This document shows, piece by piece, positions 30,892 through 44,137 of a DNA stretch of 64,000 nt (position 1 is its first letter; every line of letters starts with the position of its first letter). Origin of the DNA: Staphylococcus felis (lineage in GTDB: Bacteria > Bacillota > Bacilli > Staphylococcales > Staphylococcaceae). The stretch spans positions 1 to 64,000 of the forward strand of contig NZ_CP027770.1 of the NCBI RefSeq assembly GCF_003012915.1, given 5' to 3'. A program made the translations under genes and the position numbers. Below the pieces are notes generated by a model. It was not told the DNA's origin and ran no database searches. It saw nothing but the letters and a program-made list of their open reading frames with translations.

Positions 30892-31125
30892 TTAGTTAAA
30901 TAGATATTTAATCTGCGTCGAAAAATATAATAAATCCACTAGAAAATTGCTCACTGATGTACCGATTAATACTGCACTAAAAATCATTATTATTTGCACT
31001 TGCATCTGGTACCCTTTTTTAAATAATTGCTCTAGACGAATCGCATGAAGTGCCCAATACGCGATGCATATACAAACTACATGCAATATTAGATGTACAA
31101 CTGCGAATTGACCTAAATAATCCAT
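30892..31125 (-). CDS. DUF1146 family small membrane protein
   Basis: A 77-residue protein with two transmembrane helices (about 6-26 and 42-64; LILHVVCICIAYWAL, IIMIFSAVLIGTSVSNFLV), YwzB/DUF1146 family. The start at 31123-31125 follows AAAGGA and agrees with MDYLGQF in other staphylococci; the upstream extension has no membrane character. It is always found between the atp operon and murA in staphylococci. Function unknown. Confidence 0.85.
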   Translation of the reverse strand: MDYLGQFAVVHLILHVVCICIAYWALHAIRLEQLFKKGYQMQVQIIMIFSAVLIGTSVSNFLVDLLYFSTQIKYLFN

Positions 31126-31465
31126 GCCATTTATAGTCCTTTCTAATGGTAATCTTTCTTTAATTTTACATGATTTTGATTTCAAATCCTACTAATAGTG
31201 ATTTATACTAAACTAATTCATATGAATTTGACTTAAAATTCTCTAAGGTGCATAACTTACATCATACCTTTTTTCGAGCTTGATGTATAGAATATTTTTG
31301 ATAAGTACGCTAAATTATCCCTTAAATTTTGATAAGATGTGTCGTTCTGTTGAGAAGTCTTCAATTGAGACGCTGTTTATCGTCTGCGGAAAAGTTATTA
31401 TAAATCCAAATGTCATCACCCTTTATAGCTTTTAAATGAAGCAACCAAAAAAAGATGAAAATGTT
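31126..31465. other. Gap upstream of the DUF1146 gene
   Basis: About 340 bases without a gene. It contains a perfect 14-bp palindrome AATTCATATGAATT (31215-31228) upstream of the DUF1146 gene, which could be an operator or chance AT-rich symmetry. Otherwise I see nothing. Confidence 0.5.
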
Positions 31466-31565
31466 ATTCCAAAATAAATAGCGCTAAGATGATTTTTAAT
31501 AAAAATGCGTCTTAGCACTTCCTTTTATGATATGACTTCGCTTTCTAAGGGGACAGCCTCAGCCT
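31466..31565 (-). repeat. Dispersed intergenic repeat, truncated copy R2 (acts as atp terminator)
   Basis: Contains stem-loop A (31480-31519; minus strand AGTGCTAAGACG ... CATCTTAGCGCT followed by ATTTATTTT) and the first part of the core (minus strand CTGAGGCTGTCCCC ... GAAAGCGAAGTCATATCATA). Core end and stem-loop B are missing. It begins five bases after the atpC stop, so stem-loop A is the only visible intrinsic terminator of the ATP synthase operon. Confidence 0.8.
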
Positions 31566-31570
31566 CTTTA

Positions 31571-31975
31571 TTATTTATATTTAGCTACTTCAATTCGATT
31601 CTCTGCACGCTTTAATGCACGTGAGGCACGCTTATGATCTGTGTCATCAGCATCATCATCTAAATAGAAAGTTGCACGTTCTTTAGCTGACTTGGCACGC
31701 TCTAAATCAATATCCTCTGCAGATTCAGCAGCTTGAACAAGAATATTGACTTTCTCTTGACGTACTTCAGCAAACCCTTCAGTTACAGCTATATAGTCCG
31801 ATTTACCATCTTTAGTCACTTTAATATGACCGATTTTCAATGGTGCAACCGTCGGAATGTGACCATACATCACACCCATTTCGCCTGCTGTAGTTTGTAA
31901 GACAACGATTTCTACATCGTCCTCTTTGTAAACAGAACCATTAGGAGTGACGATATCTAAGGTTAATGTTTTCAT
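31571..31975 (-). CDS. atpC: ATP synthase F1 subunit epsilon
   Basis: 134 residues: N-terminal beta sandwich (LTLDIVTPNGSVYKEDDVEIV, GEMGVMYGHIPTVAPL) and a C-terminal two-helix domain (about 85-134) that can block rotation. It is the last gene of the operon, 22 bases after atpD. Its stop directly borders repeat R2. Confidence 0.97.
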   Translation of the reverse strand: MKTLTLDIVTPNGSVYKEDDVEIVVLQTTAGEMGVMYGHIPTVAPLKIGHIKVTKDGKSDYIAVTEGFAEVRQEKVNILVQAAESAEDIDLERAKSAKERATFYLDDDADDTDHKRASRALKRAENRIEVAKYK

Positions 31976-31997
31976 TATCCATGCCTCCTAATTTGAA

Positions 31998-33428
<1,431 letters not shown>

Positions 33429-33433
33429 TCAAA

Positions 33434-34300
33434 TTATTCTAATGCTGCTGAACCACCAACAATTTCGGTAATTTGTTGTGTAATGGCTGCTTGGCGCGCA
33501 CGGTTAAATTGTAATGATAAATCATCAATCATTTCAGTAGCATTGTCAGATGCATTCTTCATTGCATTCATACGTGAAGCATGCTCACTTGCTTTAGCGT
33601 CTAAAATAATACCATAAATCAAACTTTCAATATATTGTGGTAATAAAACCTCAAGTATTGATTCTTTATCTGGCTCAAATTCATAAGAAGACATTGCGCT
33701 ATGTCCTAAACTTGAATCTTCAGGTGATAATGGTAAAAGTTTTTTACTAACTGGTTTATTTTCTATAACACTGACATAATGACTATAGTATACGTTAAGT
33801 TCATCTATTTCCTCTTCTACAAACAAATCAATCGCACGTTTGCCGATTGACTGAACAGCCTTAAATGCAGGTTGATCAGGAATGTCTGTCAATGAGTTCG
33901 TCACTTCATAACCACGCGCTCTTAAAAATGATGCACCGATTTGTCCTAAAACAATAATGCGATATTCATCAGCACTTTGGTGTCTTTTTTCAATATCTCT
34001 AATCATTTTTTTAAGCACATTTGCGCTATAAGCACCTGCTAAACCTCGATCACTCGTTACAACCATATAACCAACACGTTTAACTGGACGCTCTACAAGC
34101 ATCGGATGTGAAGAAGTAGTATTCGAGCCGGCAATAGCAGTGATGACATCTTCCATTTTTTCCATATAGGGTCTAAATGTTTTAGTGTTTTTTTCTGCTT
34201 TACGCAATTTAGAATTAGATACCATATTCATAGCACTCGTAATTTGTTTCATCTTTTTAGTTGATGATATACGAGAATCTATTTCCTTTAGTGAAGCCAT
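33434..34300 (-). CDS. atpG: ATP synthase F1 subunit gamma
   Basis: The central rotor shaft, 288 residues. N-terminal helix [24 protein letters not shown] and C-terminal helix [20 protein letters not shown] form the coiled coil inside the alpha3beta3 ring; a Rossmann-like middle region holds [15 protein letters not shown]. 32 bases after atpA. Confidence 0.97.
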   Translation of the reverse strand: MASLKEIDSRISSTKKMKQITSAMNMVSNSKLRKAEKNTKTFRPYMEKMEDVITAIAGSNTTSSHPMLVERPVKRVGYMVVTSDRGLAGAYSANVLKKMIRDIEKRHQSADEYRIIVLGQIGASFLRARGYEVTNSLTDIPDQPAFKAVQSIGKRAIDLFVEEEIDELNVYYSHYVSVIENKPVSKKLLPLSPEDSSLGHSAMSSYEFEPDKESILEVLLPQYIESLIYGIILDAKASEHASRMNAMKNASDNATEMIDDLSLQFNRARQAAITQQITEIVGGSAALE

Positions 34301-34332
34301 TATCTCACCACCTTATCTATTTTAATTATCAA

Positions 34333-35841
<1,509 letters not shown>

Positions 35842-35868
35842 CTATGTCACTCCTCTTTATCATCGTAA

Positions 35869-36408
35869 TTAATGTGCTCGATTAAACTTTCTAACGAGCT
35901 GATTTAAATCATTTTGGATACTACCATCATAAACTTTTGTACCGATTTTTACGCGTATACCACCAATAAGTGCCTCATTTACATTGGGATGTAAAATTAA
36001 GTCTTTCAAGCCGATACGATTGATTAAAGCTTCTTTAACTTGAATTAATTCATCTTCAGTTAGCGGTTGCGCCATTTCAAGGTATGCTTCTGCTAAGCCG
36101 TGATGCATATTATAACTCTCTTTAAACGCTTCGTATATTTCATCAATTAATCGGAAATTGCGATGTCCTGCGACAACTTTTAATGTATTAAATAAAAACG
36201 GATTAACACCTTTAAAGACCTTATCAACTAATTTATGACGATCATTAATTGTCACTTTAGGCTCATGATCAATTTGTTTAAGATAATTCATTTGATCTTC
36301 AAGTGCAGCATAGACTTCTGTAAAATCTGTGTACACTTCTTCTACCACATTATGTTTGGTAGAGACTTCAAAAAGTGCTTGGGCATATTTACGAGCAACA
36401 TCAGCCAT
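35869..36408 (-). CDS. atpH: ATP synthase subunit delta
   Basis: A 179-residue stator subunit connecting F1 to the b stalk; helical N-terminal domain (ADVARKYAQALFEVS) and C-terminal IGGIRVKIGTKVYDGSIQNDL. The start overlaps the atpF stop in a TAATG sequence, so translation is probably coupled. Confidence 0.96.
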   Translation of the reverse strand: MADVARKYAQALFEVSTKHNVVEEVYTDFTEVYAALEDQMNYLKQIDHEPKVTINDRHKLVDKVFKGVNPFLFNTLKVVAGHRNFRLIDEIYEAFKESYNMHHGLAEAYLEMAQPLTEDELIQVKEALINRIGLKDLILHPNVNEALIGGIRVKIGTKVYDGSIQNDLNQLVRKFNRAH

Positions 36409-36923
36409 TACTTATCCCCTACCTCTTTAATGTACTTCTCTACTAATGCTTTTTGGTCTTGTTCAGAGATTTCTTTACGCAATACTTTAGATGCAATCAG
36501 TACAGAAAGCTCAGATACTTGGTTATTAATTTCAGCTAATGCACGCTCTTTTTCACTTTTAATTTCACTTTGCGCTGTTTCAATCATGCCATTTGCACGT
36601 TGATTTGCTTCATGAATAATTTCTTCTTGCTGACGACGTGCTTGAATTTTAGCATCTTCAATAATTTTATGAACTTCTTCTTGTGTTTCTTTTAATTTTT
36701 GTCTATTTTCTTCTTCTAATCGTTGCGCATTCAGTTTTGCGTGTTCAGCTTCGTCAATGTCGCTGTTAATTGAACGCTCACGATCATCCATGACTTTTTT
36801 TAGTGGTCCCCACGCGAACTTTCTAAGTAGTAGTAGTAGAATGATAAAAGTAGCCATTGTTACGACGATATCCCCTATATTTACACCACTACCAGCCGCA
36901 AAGGTAAATAAGTTAGCAGTCAC
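36408..36923 (-). CDS. atpF: ATP synthase Fo subunit b
   Basis: 171 residues: one transmembrane helix (about 14-32, [18 protein letters not shown]) followed by a long charged coiled coil (about 40-150) forming the peripheral stalk. The start is taken as GTG at 36921-36923 (VTANLF), 11 nt after AAGGAG and in line with S. aureus MTETANLF. The ATG seven codons upstream has no proper spacing to a ribosome binding site. Confidence 0.94.
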   Translation of the reverse strand: MTANLFTFAAGSGVNIGDIVVTMATFIILLLLLRKFAWGPLKKVMDDRERSINSDIDEAEHAKLNAQRLEEENRQKLKETQEEVHKIIEDAKIQARRQQEEIIHEANQRANGMIETAQSEIKSEKERALAEINNQVSELSVLIASKVLRKEISEQDQKALVEKYIKEVGDK

Positions 36924-37084
36924 TTTGTTGTACACTCCTTTCAATCATTTCATCTTTATAACTTAATATAATGGAGTTACATTGATTCACATTGTACTCC
37001 CGTGAAAATAACTAAAGATTGAAAAGCCAATCATCGCTTTATTAAAATTCAGTCATCTCATTTAAAAACAGTATAATGATTATA

Positions 37085-37116
37085 AAGGGACAGGATAAAC
37101 GCTTATCCCGACCCTT
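37085..37116 (-). other. Stem-loop inside the atp operon, between atpE and atpF
   Basis: The minus-strand RNA AAGGGTCGGGATAAG-CG-TTTATCCTGTCCCTT forms a stem of about 14 pairs with mismatches. It is not followed by a good U-run, so it is not a clear terminator. It lies in an unusually long 274-nt gap (36924-37197) in an otherwise compact operon. Processing, RNA stability or partial attenuation that gives more subunit c than b is inferred. Confidence 0.6.
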
Positions 37117-37197
37117 CGACAATTGTCAGTTCTATGTAAAATGAACAGCCAATGCCTCATTCAATTACAACATTTGCTTTAGATTGATAAATCTAAA

Positions 37198-37410
<213 letters not shown>

Positions 37411-37449
37411 TTATAAATCCTCCTAGTAATTTTTAAATTAATTTTATAA

Positions 37450-38172
<723 letters not shown>

Positions 38173-38218
38173 TCAATTTCACCTCTTTTCATATTGTACT
38201 ACCATTATAATTAAACCG

Positions 38219-38569
38219 TTAGGCTTGTTTAATTATAGGACGAAACACAATAAATAAATACGAAATTAACAATCCTATAAGTATGCCAATAATATGTATA
38301 TTCTCTCGGAACAATAACCAAATAACACAACATATTATCGCAACGAGGTATCTCCAACTATTACCTGTTGAGATATGACTTGTTGTTTTATTCAGAGACC
38401 GCCATAAGTAGTACTCAAATATACAAGTATTAATGATTGAGCCTATAGCACCCACAATTAAACCGAATACCAACGTACTTGGTTTGACATAATATAGAAT
38501 TATAAGTCCGATTAAAATAACACTATAATATGTTAAAAACGGCTGAAACAAGCTACAAAAGCGATTCAT
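38219..38569 (-). CDS. atpI: ATP synthase-associated membrane protein AtpI
   Basis: 116 residues with four hydrophobic helices; at the place of atpI/uncI as first gene of the operon. In other bacteria AtpI helps c-ring assembly or magnesium supply. The sequence is poorly conserved, so the name rests on position and topology. The start at 38567-38569 follows AGAGGT; the upstream in-frame codons run into the promoter leader. Confidence 0.85.
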   Translation of the reverse strand: MNRFCSLFQPFLTYYSVILIGLIILYYVKPSTLVFGLIVGAIGSIINTCIFEYYLWRSLNKTTSHISTGNSWRYLVAIICCVIWLLFRENIHIIGILIGLLISYLFIVFRPIIKQA

Positions 38570-38631
38570 GATAGAAACCTCTTTTCTGTGTCGCACACAT
38601 TTGTGAAAACCGTTCCACACATACAACTTTC

Positions 38632-38660
38632 ATGATAATATAGGGGCAAAAATGTGTCAA
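38632..38660 (-). promoter_or_regulatory. Promoter of the ATP synthase operon
   Basis: On the minus strand TTGACA (38655-38660), 17-nt spacer, TATCAT (38632-38637), about 60 nt before atpI. Upstream, at 38695-38707, lies a 13-bp palindrome AATTGT-C-ACAATT that could bind a regulator. Confidence 0.7.
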
Positions 38661-38730
38661 TTATGCATTGAGAAGCTATGTGATTTGCTTACTCAATTGT
38701 CACAATTTAGACACATTTAACCCTTACTTT

Positions 38731-39867
38731 CTATTTCACCTTAAAAGGCTCTGGTTTATTTTGTGTTAATCCATAGTAATATTTGATATTTTCACAAATA
38801 CGCTCTGACGCAAGGCCATCACCGTATGGATTTTGAGCGATGCTCATTCGCTCATATTCTGATTGATTCATGAGCAATTCTTTTGTATGTTGGTAAACAT
38901 CTTCTTCTTCTGTACCTATTAATTTCAAAGTACCTGCTTCGACACCTTCTGGACGTTCTGTCGTATCTCTCAATACTAAAACAGGCTTCCCTAATGAAGG
39001 TGCTTCTTCTTGCACACCACCTGAATCTGTCAAGATAAGATGCGCTTGTGCTGCAAAATTATGGAAATCGATAACCTCAAGTGGTTCTATTAATTCAATA
39101 CGTTCATGATTGTTCAAATATTGATAAGCGATTTCCCGTACTTTTGGGTTTTTATGCATTGGATACACAATGACTACATCATCGACTTCATCGACAATGC
39201 GACGTACAGCTTTAAAAATATGTTCCATCGGCTTTCCAATATTTTCACGTCGATGCGCTGTTAATAGAATAATTCGTTTATCTTTATGACGTTTAATAAT
39301 GTCTGACTCGTAATCTTTATTAACTGTTGTACGCATTGCGTCAATAGCGGTATTACCCGTTACCACAACTGATTCTGTTGATTTATTTTCATTCAGTAAG
39401 TTTTGTTGCGCTTGAGTTGTCGGAGCAAAATGTAAGTCTGCCATGACTCCTGTCATTTGTCGATTGATTTCTTCAGGGAATGGTGAATATTTGTTCCATG
39501 TTCTTAAACCAGCTTCTACATGACCAATCCGAATCTCATTATAAAAAGCGGCCAAACTGCCAGCAAATGTTGTCGTTGTATCACCGTGAACTAAAATCAT
39601 ATCTGGCTGCGCTTCTTTAATGACATCTTCCAATCCCATTAAAACTCTAGAAGTTACTTCTGACAAAGTTTGACCTCTTTTCATAACATTAAGGTCATAA
39701 TCAGGTTCGATGTTAAACGTTTCAAGGACTGAATCTAACATTTCACGATGTTGTGCAGTGACCACAACAATAGGTTCAAGTTGATCATCTTTTTTGAGTT
39801 GTAGTACAAGTGGCGCCATTTTTATCGCTTCAGGTCTTGTACCAAATATCGTCATAATCCTTTTCAT
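38731..39867 (-). CDS. mnaA: UDP-N-acetylglucosamine 2-epimerase (non-hydrolysing)
   Basis: A 378-residue epimerase interconverting UDP-GlcNAc and UDP-ManNAc; in staphylococci it supplies ManNAc for the wall teichoic acid linkage unit. GTRPEAIKMAPLV at the start, HGDTTTT, GHVEAGLRT, TAHRRENIG, LTDSGGVQEEAP. The start at 39865-39867 is chosen by homology (MKRIMTIFGTRPEA); two codons upstream another ATG is only 4 nt from AAGGAG. It follows upp closely. Confidence 0.93.
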   Translation of the reverse strand: MKRIMTIFGTRPEAIKMAPLVLQLKKDDQLEPIVVVTAQHREMLDSVLETFNIEPDYDLNVMKRGQTLSEVTSRVLMGLEDVIKEAQPDMILVHGDTTTTFAGSLAAFYNEIRIGHVEAGLRTWNKYSPFPEEINRQMTGVMADLHFAPTTQAQQNLLNENKSTESVVVTGNTAIDAMRTTVNKDYESDIIKRHKDKRIILLTAHRRENIGKPMEHIFKAVRRIVDEVDDVVIVYPMHKNPKVREIAYQYLNNHERIELIEPLEVIDFHNFAAQAHLILTDSGGVQEEAPSLGKPVLVLRDTTERPEGVEAGTLKLIGTEEEDVYQHTKELLMNQSEYERMSIAQNPYGDGLASERICENIKYYYGLTQNKPEPFKVK

Positions 39868-39892
39868 TATCATTTAACTCCTTGTTTGAGAA

Positions 39893-40522
39893 TTATTTTG
39901 TACCAAACAATCGATCTCCAGCATCACCAAGACCTGGAATGATATATGCATTTTCATCTAAACGCTCATCAAGTGCTGCAATGTAGATATCTACATCATC
40001 GTGTGCCTTTTGTAACTTTTCTACACCTTCTGGCGCGGCAATAAGACACATAAATCGAATATGGTTCGCGCCTCTTTTTTTCAATGAATTAATGGCTTCA
40101 ATCGCAGACGATCCTGTTGCTAACATTGGGTCTACGACGATGATTTCACGCTCTTCAATATCTTGAGGTAACTTCACGAAATATTCAACCGCTTCAAGAG
40201 TCTTAGGGTCGCGATATAGTCCAACATGACCAATACGTGCTGCTGGTACTAAGTTTAATATTCCCGTCGTCATTCCTAAGCCTGCTCGTAAAATAGGAAC
40301 AAATGCTAATTTTTTCCCTGATAGACGCTTAGCAATCGCTTTTGTTACAGGTGTTTCAATTTCTACATCTTGTAACTCTAAATTTCGTGTTACTTCATAC
40401 GCCATTAACATACCGACTTCATCGACAAGCTCACGAAAAGCTTTAGTTCCAGTATTAACGTCACGAATGTAACTCAGTTTGTGTTGTATTAAGGGATGAT
40501 CTAATACATGTACATTTCCCAT
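39893..40522 (-). CDS. upp: Uracil phosphoribosyltransferase
   Basis: A 209-residue salvage enzyme that turns uracil and PRPP into UMP. PRPP loop [17 protein letters not shown]-terminal [17 protein letters not shown], and C-terminal [13 protein letters not shown]. Between glyA (20 bases) and mnaA (26 bases), one transcript. Confidence 0.97.
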   Translation of the reverse strand: MGNVHVLDHPLIQHKLSYIRDVNTGTKAFRELVDEVGMLMAYEVTRNLELQDVEIETPVTKAIAKRLSGKKLAFVPILRAGLGMTTGILNLVPAARIGHVGLYRDPKTLEAVEYFVKLPQDIEEREIIVVDPMLATGSSAIEAINSLKKRGANHIRFMCLIAAPEGVEKLQKAHDDVDIYIAALDERLDENAYIIPGLGDAGDRLFGTK

Positions 40523-40541
40523 GATAATGCCTCCGTTTGTA

Positions 40542-41783
40542 CTAATTATGATATAAAGGGTACTTATCTGTTAAATTTCTAACGCGTATTTTAGCTTCTT
40601 CAATCACTTTTTCATCTTTGTGATTTTTAAGAACATCACTCATAATATGTGCAACCTCTTCAAACGCCTTTTCATCAAAGCCACGTGTTGTTGCAGCCGG
40701 TGTTCCTAAACGAATACCGCTAGTGACAAAAGGTTTTTCTTGATCGAACGGAATTGTATTTTTATTACATGTGATACCGACTTCATCTAGAGTTTCTTCT
40801 GCAACTTTGCCTGTAATACCTACTGAGTTTTTAACATCTACAGCTACAAGATGATTATCCGTTCCACCTGAAACAATGCGGAAGCCATTTTTTTGTAACG
40901 TTTCTGCTAATACTTTGGCATTTTTGATAACTTGTTGCTGATATGTTTTAAATTCTGGTTCTAAGGCCTCACCGAATGCAACTGCTTTACCCGCAATAAC
41001 ATGCTCTAAAGGTCCGCCTTGAATGCCAGGGAAAATGGTTTTATCAATGTCTTTTTGATATTCAGATTTACATAAAATCATACCACCGCGCGGGCCACGT
41101 AACGTTTTGTGCGTTGTCGTCGTTACAAAATCAGCATACTCTACTGGGTTTTGGTGTAATCCAGCTGCTACAAGTCCAGCAATATGCGCCATATCAACCA
41201 TTAGTTTCGCGCCAACTTCATCTGCAATCTCTTTAAACTTTTTAAAGTCAATTTCTCTAGAATACGCAGAAGCACCAGCAACAATTAACTTAGGTTGGTG
41301 TTCTTTTGCAAGCTTTCTGATTTCATCATAGTCAATACGCTCTTCTTCTTTAGTAACACCATATTCGACAAAGTTGTAGAATTTACCACTAAAGTTGACT
41401 GGTGAACCATGTGTCAAATGCCCTCCATGACTTAAGTTCATCCCAAGGACCGTATCACCATGCTCAAGCGCAACTAAATAAACTGCCATATTTGCTTGAG
41501 AGCCAGAGTGCGGCTGTACATTAACATGTTCTGCATTAAAGATTTCTTTTGCTCGTTCAATCGCTAACGTTTCAGTTTGATCTACAAATTGGCACCCACC
41601 ATAATAACGACGCCCAGGATAACCTTCTGCATACTTATTTGTCATGACTGAACCTTGTGCTTCCATTACCGCTTCAGATACAAAGTTTTCTGATGCAATC
41701 AATTCGATGTTGTTGTTTTGACGTTTAAATTCACTTTGAATCGCTTCAAAAACAGCTTTATCCTTTTTTTCAATATAAGACAT
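40542..41783 (-). CDS. glyA: Serine hydroxymethyltransferase
   Basis: A 413-residue PLP enzyme converting serine and tetrahydrofolate to glycine and methylene-THF. The PLP lysine is in [25 protein letters not shown] and NSGSQAN-like [10 protein letters not shown] are present. It follows ywlG by 27 bases. Confidence 0.98.
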   Translation of the reverse strand: MSYIEKKDKAVFEAIQSEFKRQNNNIELIASENFVSEAVMEAQGSVMTNKYAEGYPGRRYYGGCQFVDQTETLAIERAKEIFNAEHVNVQPHSGSQANMAVYLVALEHGDTVLGMNLSHGGHLTHGSPVNFSGKFYNFVEYGVTKEEERIDYDEIRKLAKEHQPKLIVAGASAYSREIDFKKFKEIADEVGAKLMVDMAHIAGLVAAGLHQNPVEYADFVTTTTHKTLRGPRGGMILCKSEYQKDIDKTIFPGIQGGPLEHVIAGKAVAFGEALEPEFKTYQQQVIKNAKVLAETLQKNGFRIVSGGTDNHLVAVDVKNSVGITGKVAEETLDEVGITCNKNTIPFDQEKPFVTSGIRLGTPAATTRGFDEKAFEEVAHIMSDVLKNHKDEKVIEEAKIRVRNLTDKYPLYHN

Positions 41784-41809
41784 AGACTTTTCCCTCTTTT
41801 CCTTTAAAG

Positions 41810-42331
41810 TTAATATTTCGCACGTTCTCCGCCAATTTTCTTAGGACGTGTTGTTGCCACAGTTACATTTGCTTCTCCGATGTGCTTAACTGAAGTACGT
41901 ACAGGTACAGCGACATGCTTCAAGTGCATACCTATTAAGGTTTGACCGATGTCAATGCCTTTTTGAGCTTTAATATATTCAATCACTATTGGATCTTGCA
42001 TATGTTGAAATGCATAGGTCGACAATGATCCTCCAGCATGAACATCAGGCACAACCGATACTTCCTCCATGCAATATGGATCAAAGTCCTTACGTTCGAT
42101 CGTAATTGCACGATTGATATGCTCACAACCTTGAAAAGCGAAGCGAACACCCGTCTCCTCTTGAACTTGAACAAGTGCTTCAAATATCTCTCTAGCGGTT
42201 TCGAGTGATCCTTCAGTACCAATACGATGGCCATTAATTTCTGATGTTGAACAGCCTATGACACAAACTTCTCCTTGCTGAAAAAATGATTGAGATTTAA
42301 GTTCATTTAATAACGCTTTCAAACCTTTCAT
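41810..42331 (-). CDS. ywlG: UPF0340 (TIGR01440/YwlG) family protein
   Basis: A 173-residue conserved protein, YwlG family, always near glyA in Bacillales. Landmarks: [50 protein letters not shown] and the basic end [12 protein letters not shown]. Function unknown; the invariant cysteines and histidines suggest a metal or substrate site. Confidence 0.9.
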   Translation of the reverse strand: MKGLKALLNELKSQSFFQQGEVCVIGCSTSEINGHRIGTEGSLETAREIFEALVQVQEETGVRFAFQGCEHINRAITIERKDFDPYCMEEVSVVPDVHAGGSLSTYAFQHMQDPIVIEYIKAQKGIDIGQTLIGMHLKHVAVPVRTSVKHIGEANVTVATTRPKKIGGERAKY

Positions 42332-42579
42332 TTAACCCCTCCTCACGAGCATGCACCACAATATCACACTGACATTTTAACGATGTGCCGAAGACAATCA
42401 TAACGCGCTTAGACGAAACACCAGATTAAATCAAAATCACGCTATGATTCGTTTTTAAGCTTAAAGATTTAAGCTTATTCAATTTGTAAAATGCGCTGAA
42501 ACTCTATTAAAGAACTCAAAACATGCTAGATGATTTCATTATAACGCATTTTTTTCTTCACATATACTGATTACTGTAT
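42332..42579. other. Intergenic region with a 20-bp palindrome
   Basis: A perfect inverted repeat AAGCTTAAA-GA-TTTAAGCTT (42457-42476) lies between ywlE and ywlG. No U-run follows on either strand, so it is not an ordinary terminator; it may be an operator for the ywlG-glyA-upp-mnaA transcript or chance. Confidence 0.5.
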
Positions 42580-43005
42580 TTATACTTCAGGAATTTGATC
42601 TTTTAACTTTAAGACTAAATCTTTAAGTTGCTTAAATGTTTCTTCGTACACAGCTATGCTTCCACCAAATGGGTCTTTAACATACCCGTTTGAACCAACA
42701 AAACTTGTTAAAGTTTGAACATTCACGTCATTTCCATAAATAGAACGAATCAAATGCGTATGATCAGGCGTCATTGTTAATATGATATCCGCATTGACAT
42801 CCTTCTCCGTCAAGGGTTCTGAATGTTCTTTTTGAGGATAGCCATTTTGACGAAGCAAGCGTTGTGTATTTTGTGCTAGCGGTTGTTGCTGATGTGCCAT
42901 AATGCCACGAGACGCTATATCGTGCTCTGGCATTACACTTTTAGCAATTCCTTCTGCCATTGGGCTTCGACACGTATTACCCGTACATACAAAAATAATC
43001 CTCAC
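42580..43005 (-). CDS. ptpB: Low-molecular-weight protein arginine phosphatase (YwlE/PtpB)
   Basis: A 141-residue LMW phosphatase. P-loop C7-TGNTC-R13-S with T11. A threonine at this place is what gives B. subtilis YwlE its preference for phospho-arginine over phospho-tyrosine, so arginine phosphatase activity is expected, as for S. aureus PtpB. The general acid is in KDPFGGS. It would counter the McsB arginine kinase. Its start overlaps the sua5 stop by 4 nt. Confidence 0.92.
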   Translation of the reverse strand: MRIIFVCTGNTCRSPMAEGIAKSVMPEHDIASRGIMAHQQQPLAQNTQRLLRQNGYPQKEHSEPLTEKDVNADIILTMTPDHTHLIRSIYGNDVNVQTLTSFVGSNGYVKDPFGGSIAVYEETFKQLKDLVLKLKDQIPEV

Positions 43006-44054
43006 AATAACTCATCCTTTACAAATTGATGGTTTGTTGCTTTGATCATGCGATTGACCAGTGCTTCAGCTTCATTTGACTCCAGATACCCATAAATATA
43101 CGCCATATTAATACTTGGAAGTTGATCTAATCGATGTAAAGCATCGTATAGGTTATGATTCGCAGTTGTAATATCATCCGTTGTTTCACTCAAAATGATA
43201 GTAGGACTCTCTTTAGGGAGAAAGTGTTCCAAACTTTTCGGAATAATAAATGCGACATTCGACCAGTCTTCATGTGCCCCTAGATAGATGGGACCATTGA
43301 TTTGCTGAATCATTTTAAGGGGTGTGTCCGGTGCGTAATGCTTGTACTTCATTCCTGGTGCAATGGGTTTATCAGTAAACGTTATCTCATTTTCGTCAAT
43401 AGAGTCTGGCAATATTTCATTTAACATTGTACGCGTAATAGTACCGGGTCTTGCTATTTTAAATGGATAAGATGTACAGTCTAATACAGTACTCTCGAGG
43501 CCTGCCTCACTTTGAGACGATTGTATAATGCCATCTACTCGACCATTCAAATCTTGATATACGTGATCAAATGTTGTCGGGGATGGTCGACCACTTAAAT
43601 TGGCACTTGGCGCCGCAATAGGTTTATTCAATACTTTAAGTAATGTCCGAGCAACTGGATGGCTTGGCATTCTGACAGCAATTGTATCCAGTCCGCCCGT
43701 TACACTATCACATAAATATCCTTTTTTTAAAGGGAGGATAAACGTAATAGGTCCTGGCCAAAATGCTTCCATTAACTTAATTGTTGATTCTGTCATTTCC
43801 GCTACGAATGCATCTAGCTGTTCAGTTTCATATATATGAACGATGAGCGGGTTGTCAGATGGTCGACCTTTAGCTTTATAAATATTTTGAACTGCCTGAT
43901 CATCACAGGCGTTAGCACCAAGACCATATACTGTTTCTGTAGGTAGTACCACGAGCCCCCCTTTCTCATAGGTAGAGATAATCTCATCGAGTTTTGGATA
44001 TGATTCAAAATGTGTATGATAATCACGTACATCCCATATTTTTGTACTTTTCAC
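43002..44054 (-). CDS. ywlC: Threonylcarbamoyl-AMP synthase (Sua5/YwlC)
   Basis: A 350-residue Sua5-type enzyme, the first step of t6A37 tRNA modification. The YrdC/TsaC domain (about 20-215) contains VVLPTETVYGLGANA, KGRPSDNPLIVHI, APSANLSGRPSPTT; a C-terminal Sua5 domain follows (APGMKYKHYAPDTPL). Overlaps ptpB; a terminator separates it from prmC. Confidence 0.94.
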   Translation of the reverse strand: MKSTKIWDVRDYHTHFESYPKLDEIISTYEKGGLVVLPTETVYGLGANACDDQAVQNIYKAKGRPSDNPLIVHIYETEQLDAFVAEMTESTIKLMEAFWPGPITFILPLKKGYLCDSVTGGLDTIAVRMPSHPVARTLLKVLNKPIAAPSANLSGRPSPTTFDHVYQDLNGRVDGIIQSSQSEAGLESTVLDCTSYPFKIARPGTITRTMLNEILPDSIDENEITFTDKPIAPGMKYKHYAPDTPLKMIQQINGPIYLGAHEDWSNVAFIIPKSLEHFLPKESPTIILSETTDDITTANHNLYDALHRLDQLPSINMAYIYGYLESNEAEALVNRMIKATNHQFVKDELL

Positions 44055-44094
44055 AAAGTGACACCTCTTTTCAGTTAATATTTTACTTCAAATT

Positions 44095-44130
44095 AAAAAG
44101 TTATGCACAGCTCAAACCGTACATAACTTT
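44095..44130 (-). terminator. Terminator after prmC
   Basis: The minus-strand RNA AAAGTTATG-TACGGTTTGAGCTGTG-CATAACTTTTT: 9-bp stem with part of the loop able to pair, ending in U-run. It lies in the 84-base gap between prmC and sua5. Confidence 0.75.
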
Positions 44131-44137
44131 ATCCATT

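Noticed and set aside
36408..36944. ATG at 36944 as atpF start
   Set aside because: The Shine-Dalgarno AAGGAG lies after this ATG; the GTG at 36923 has correct spacing and matches homologues.
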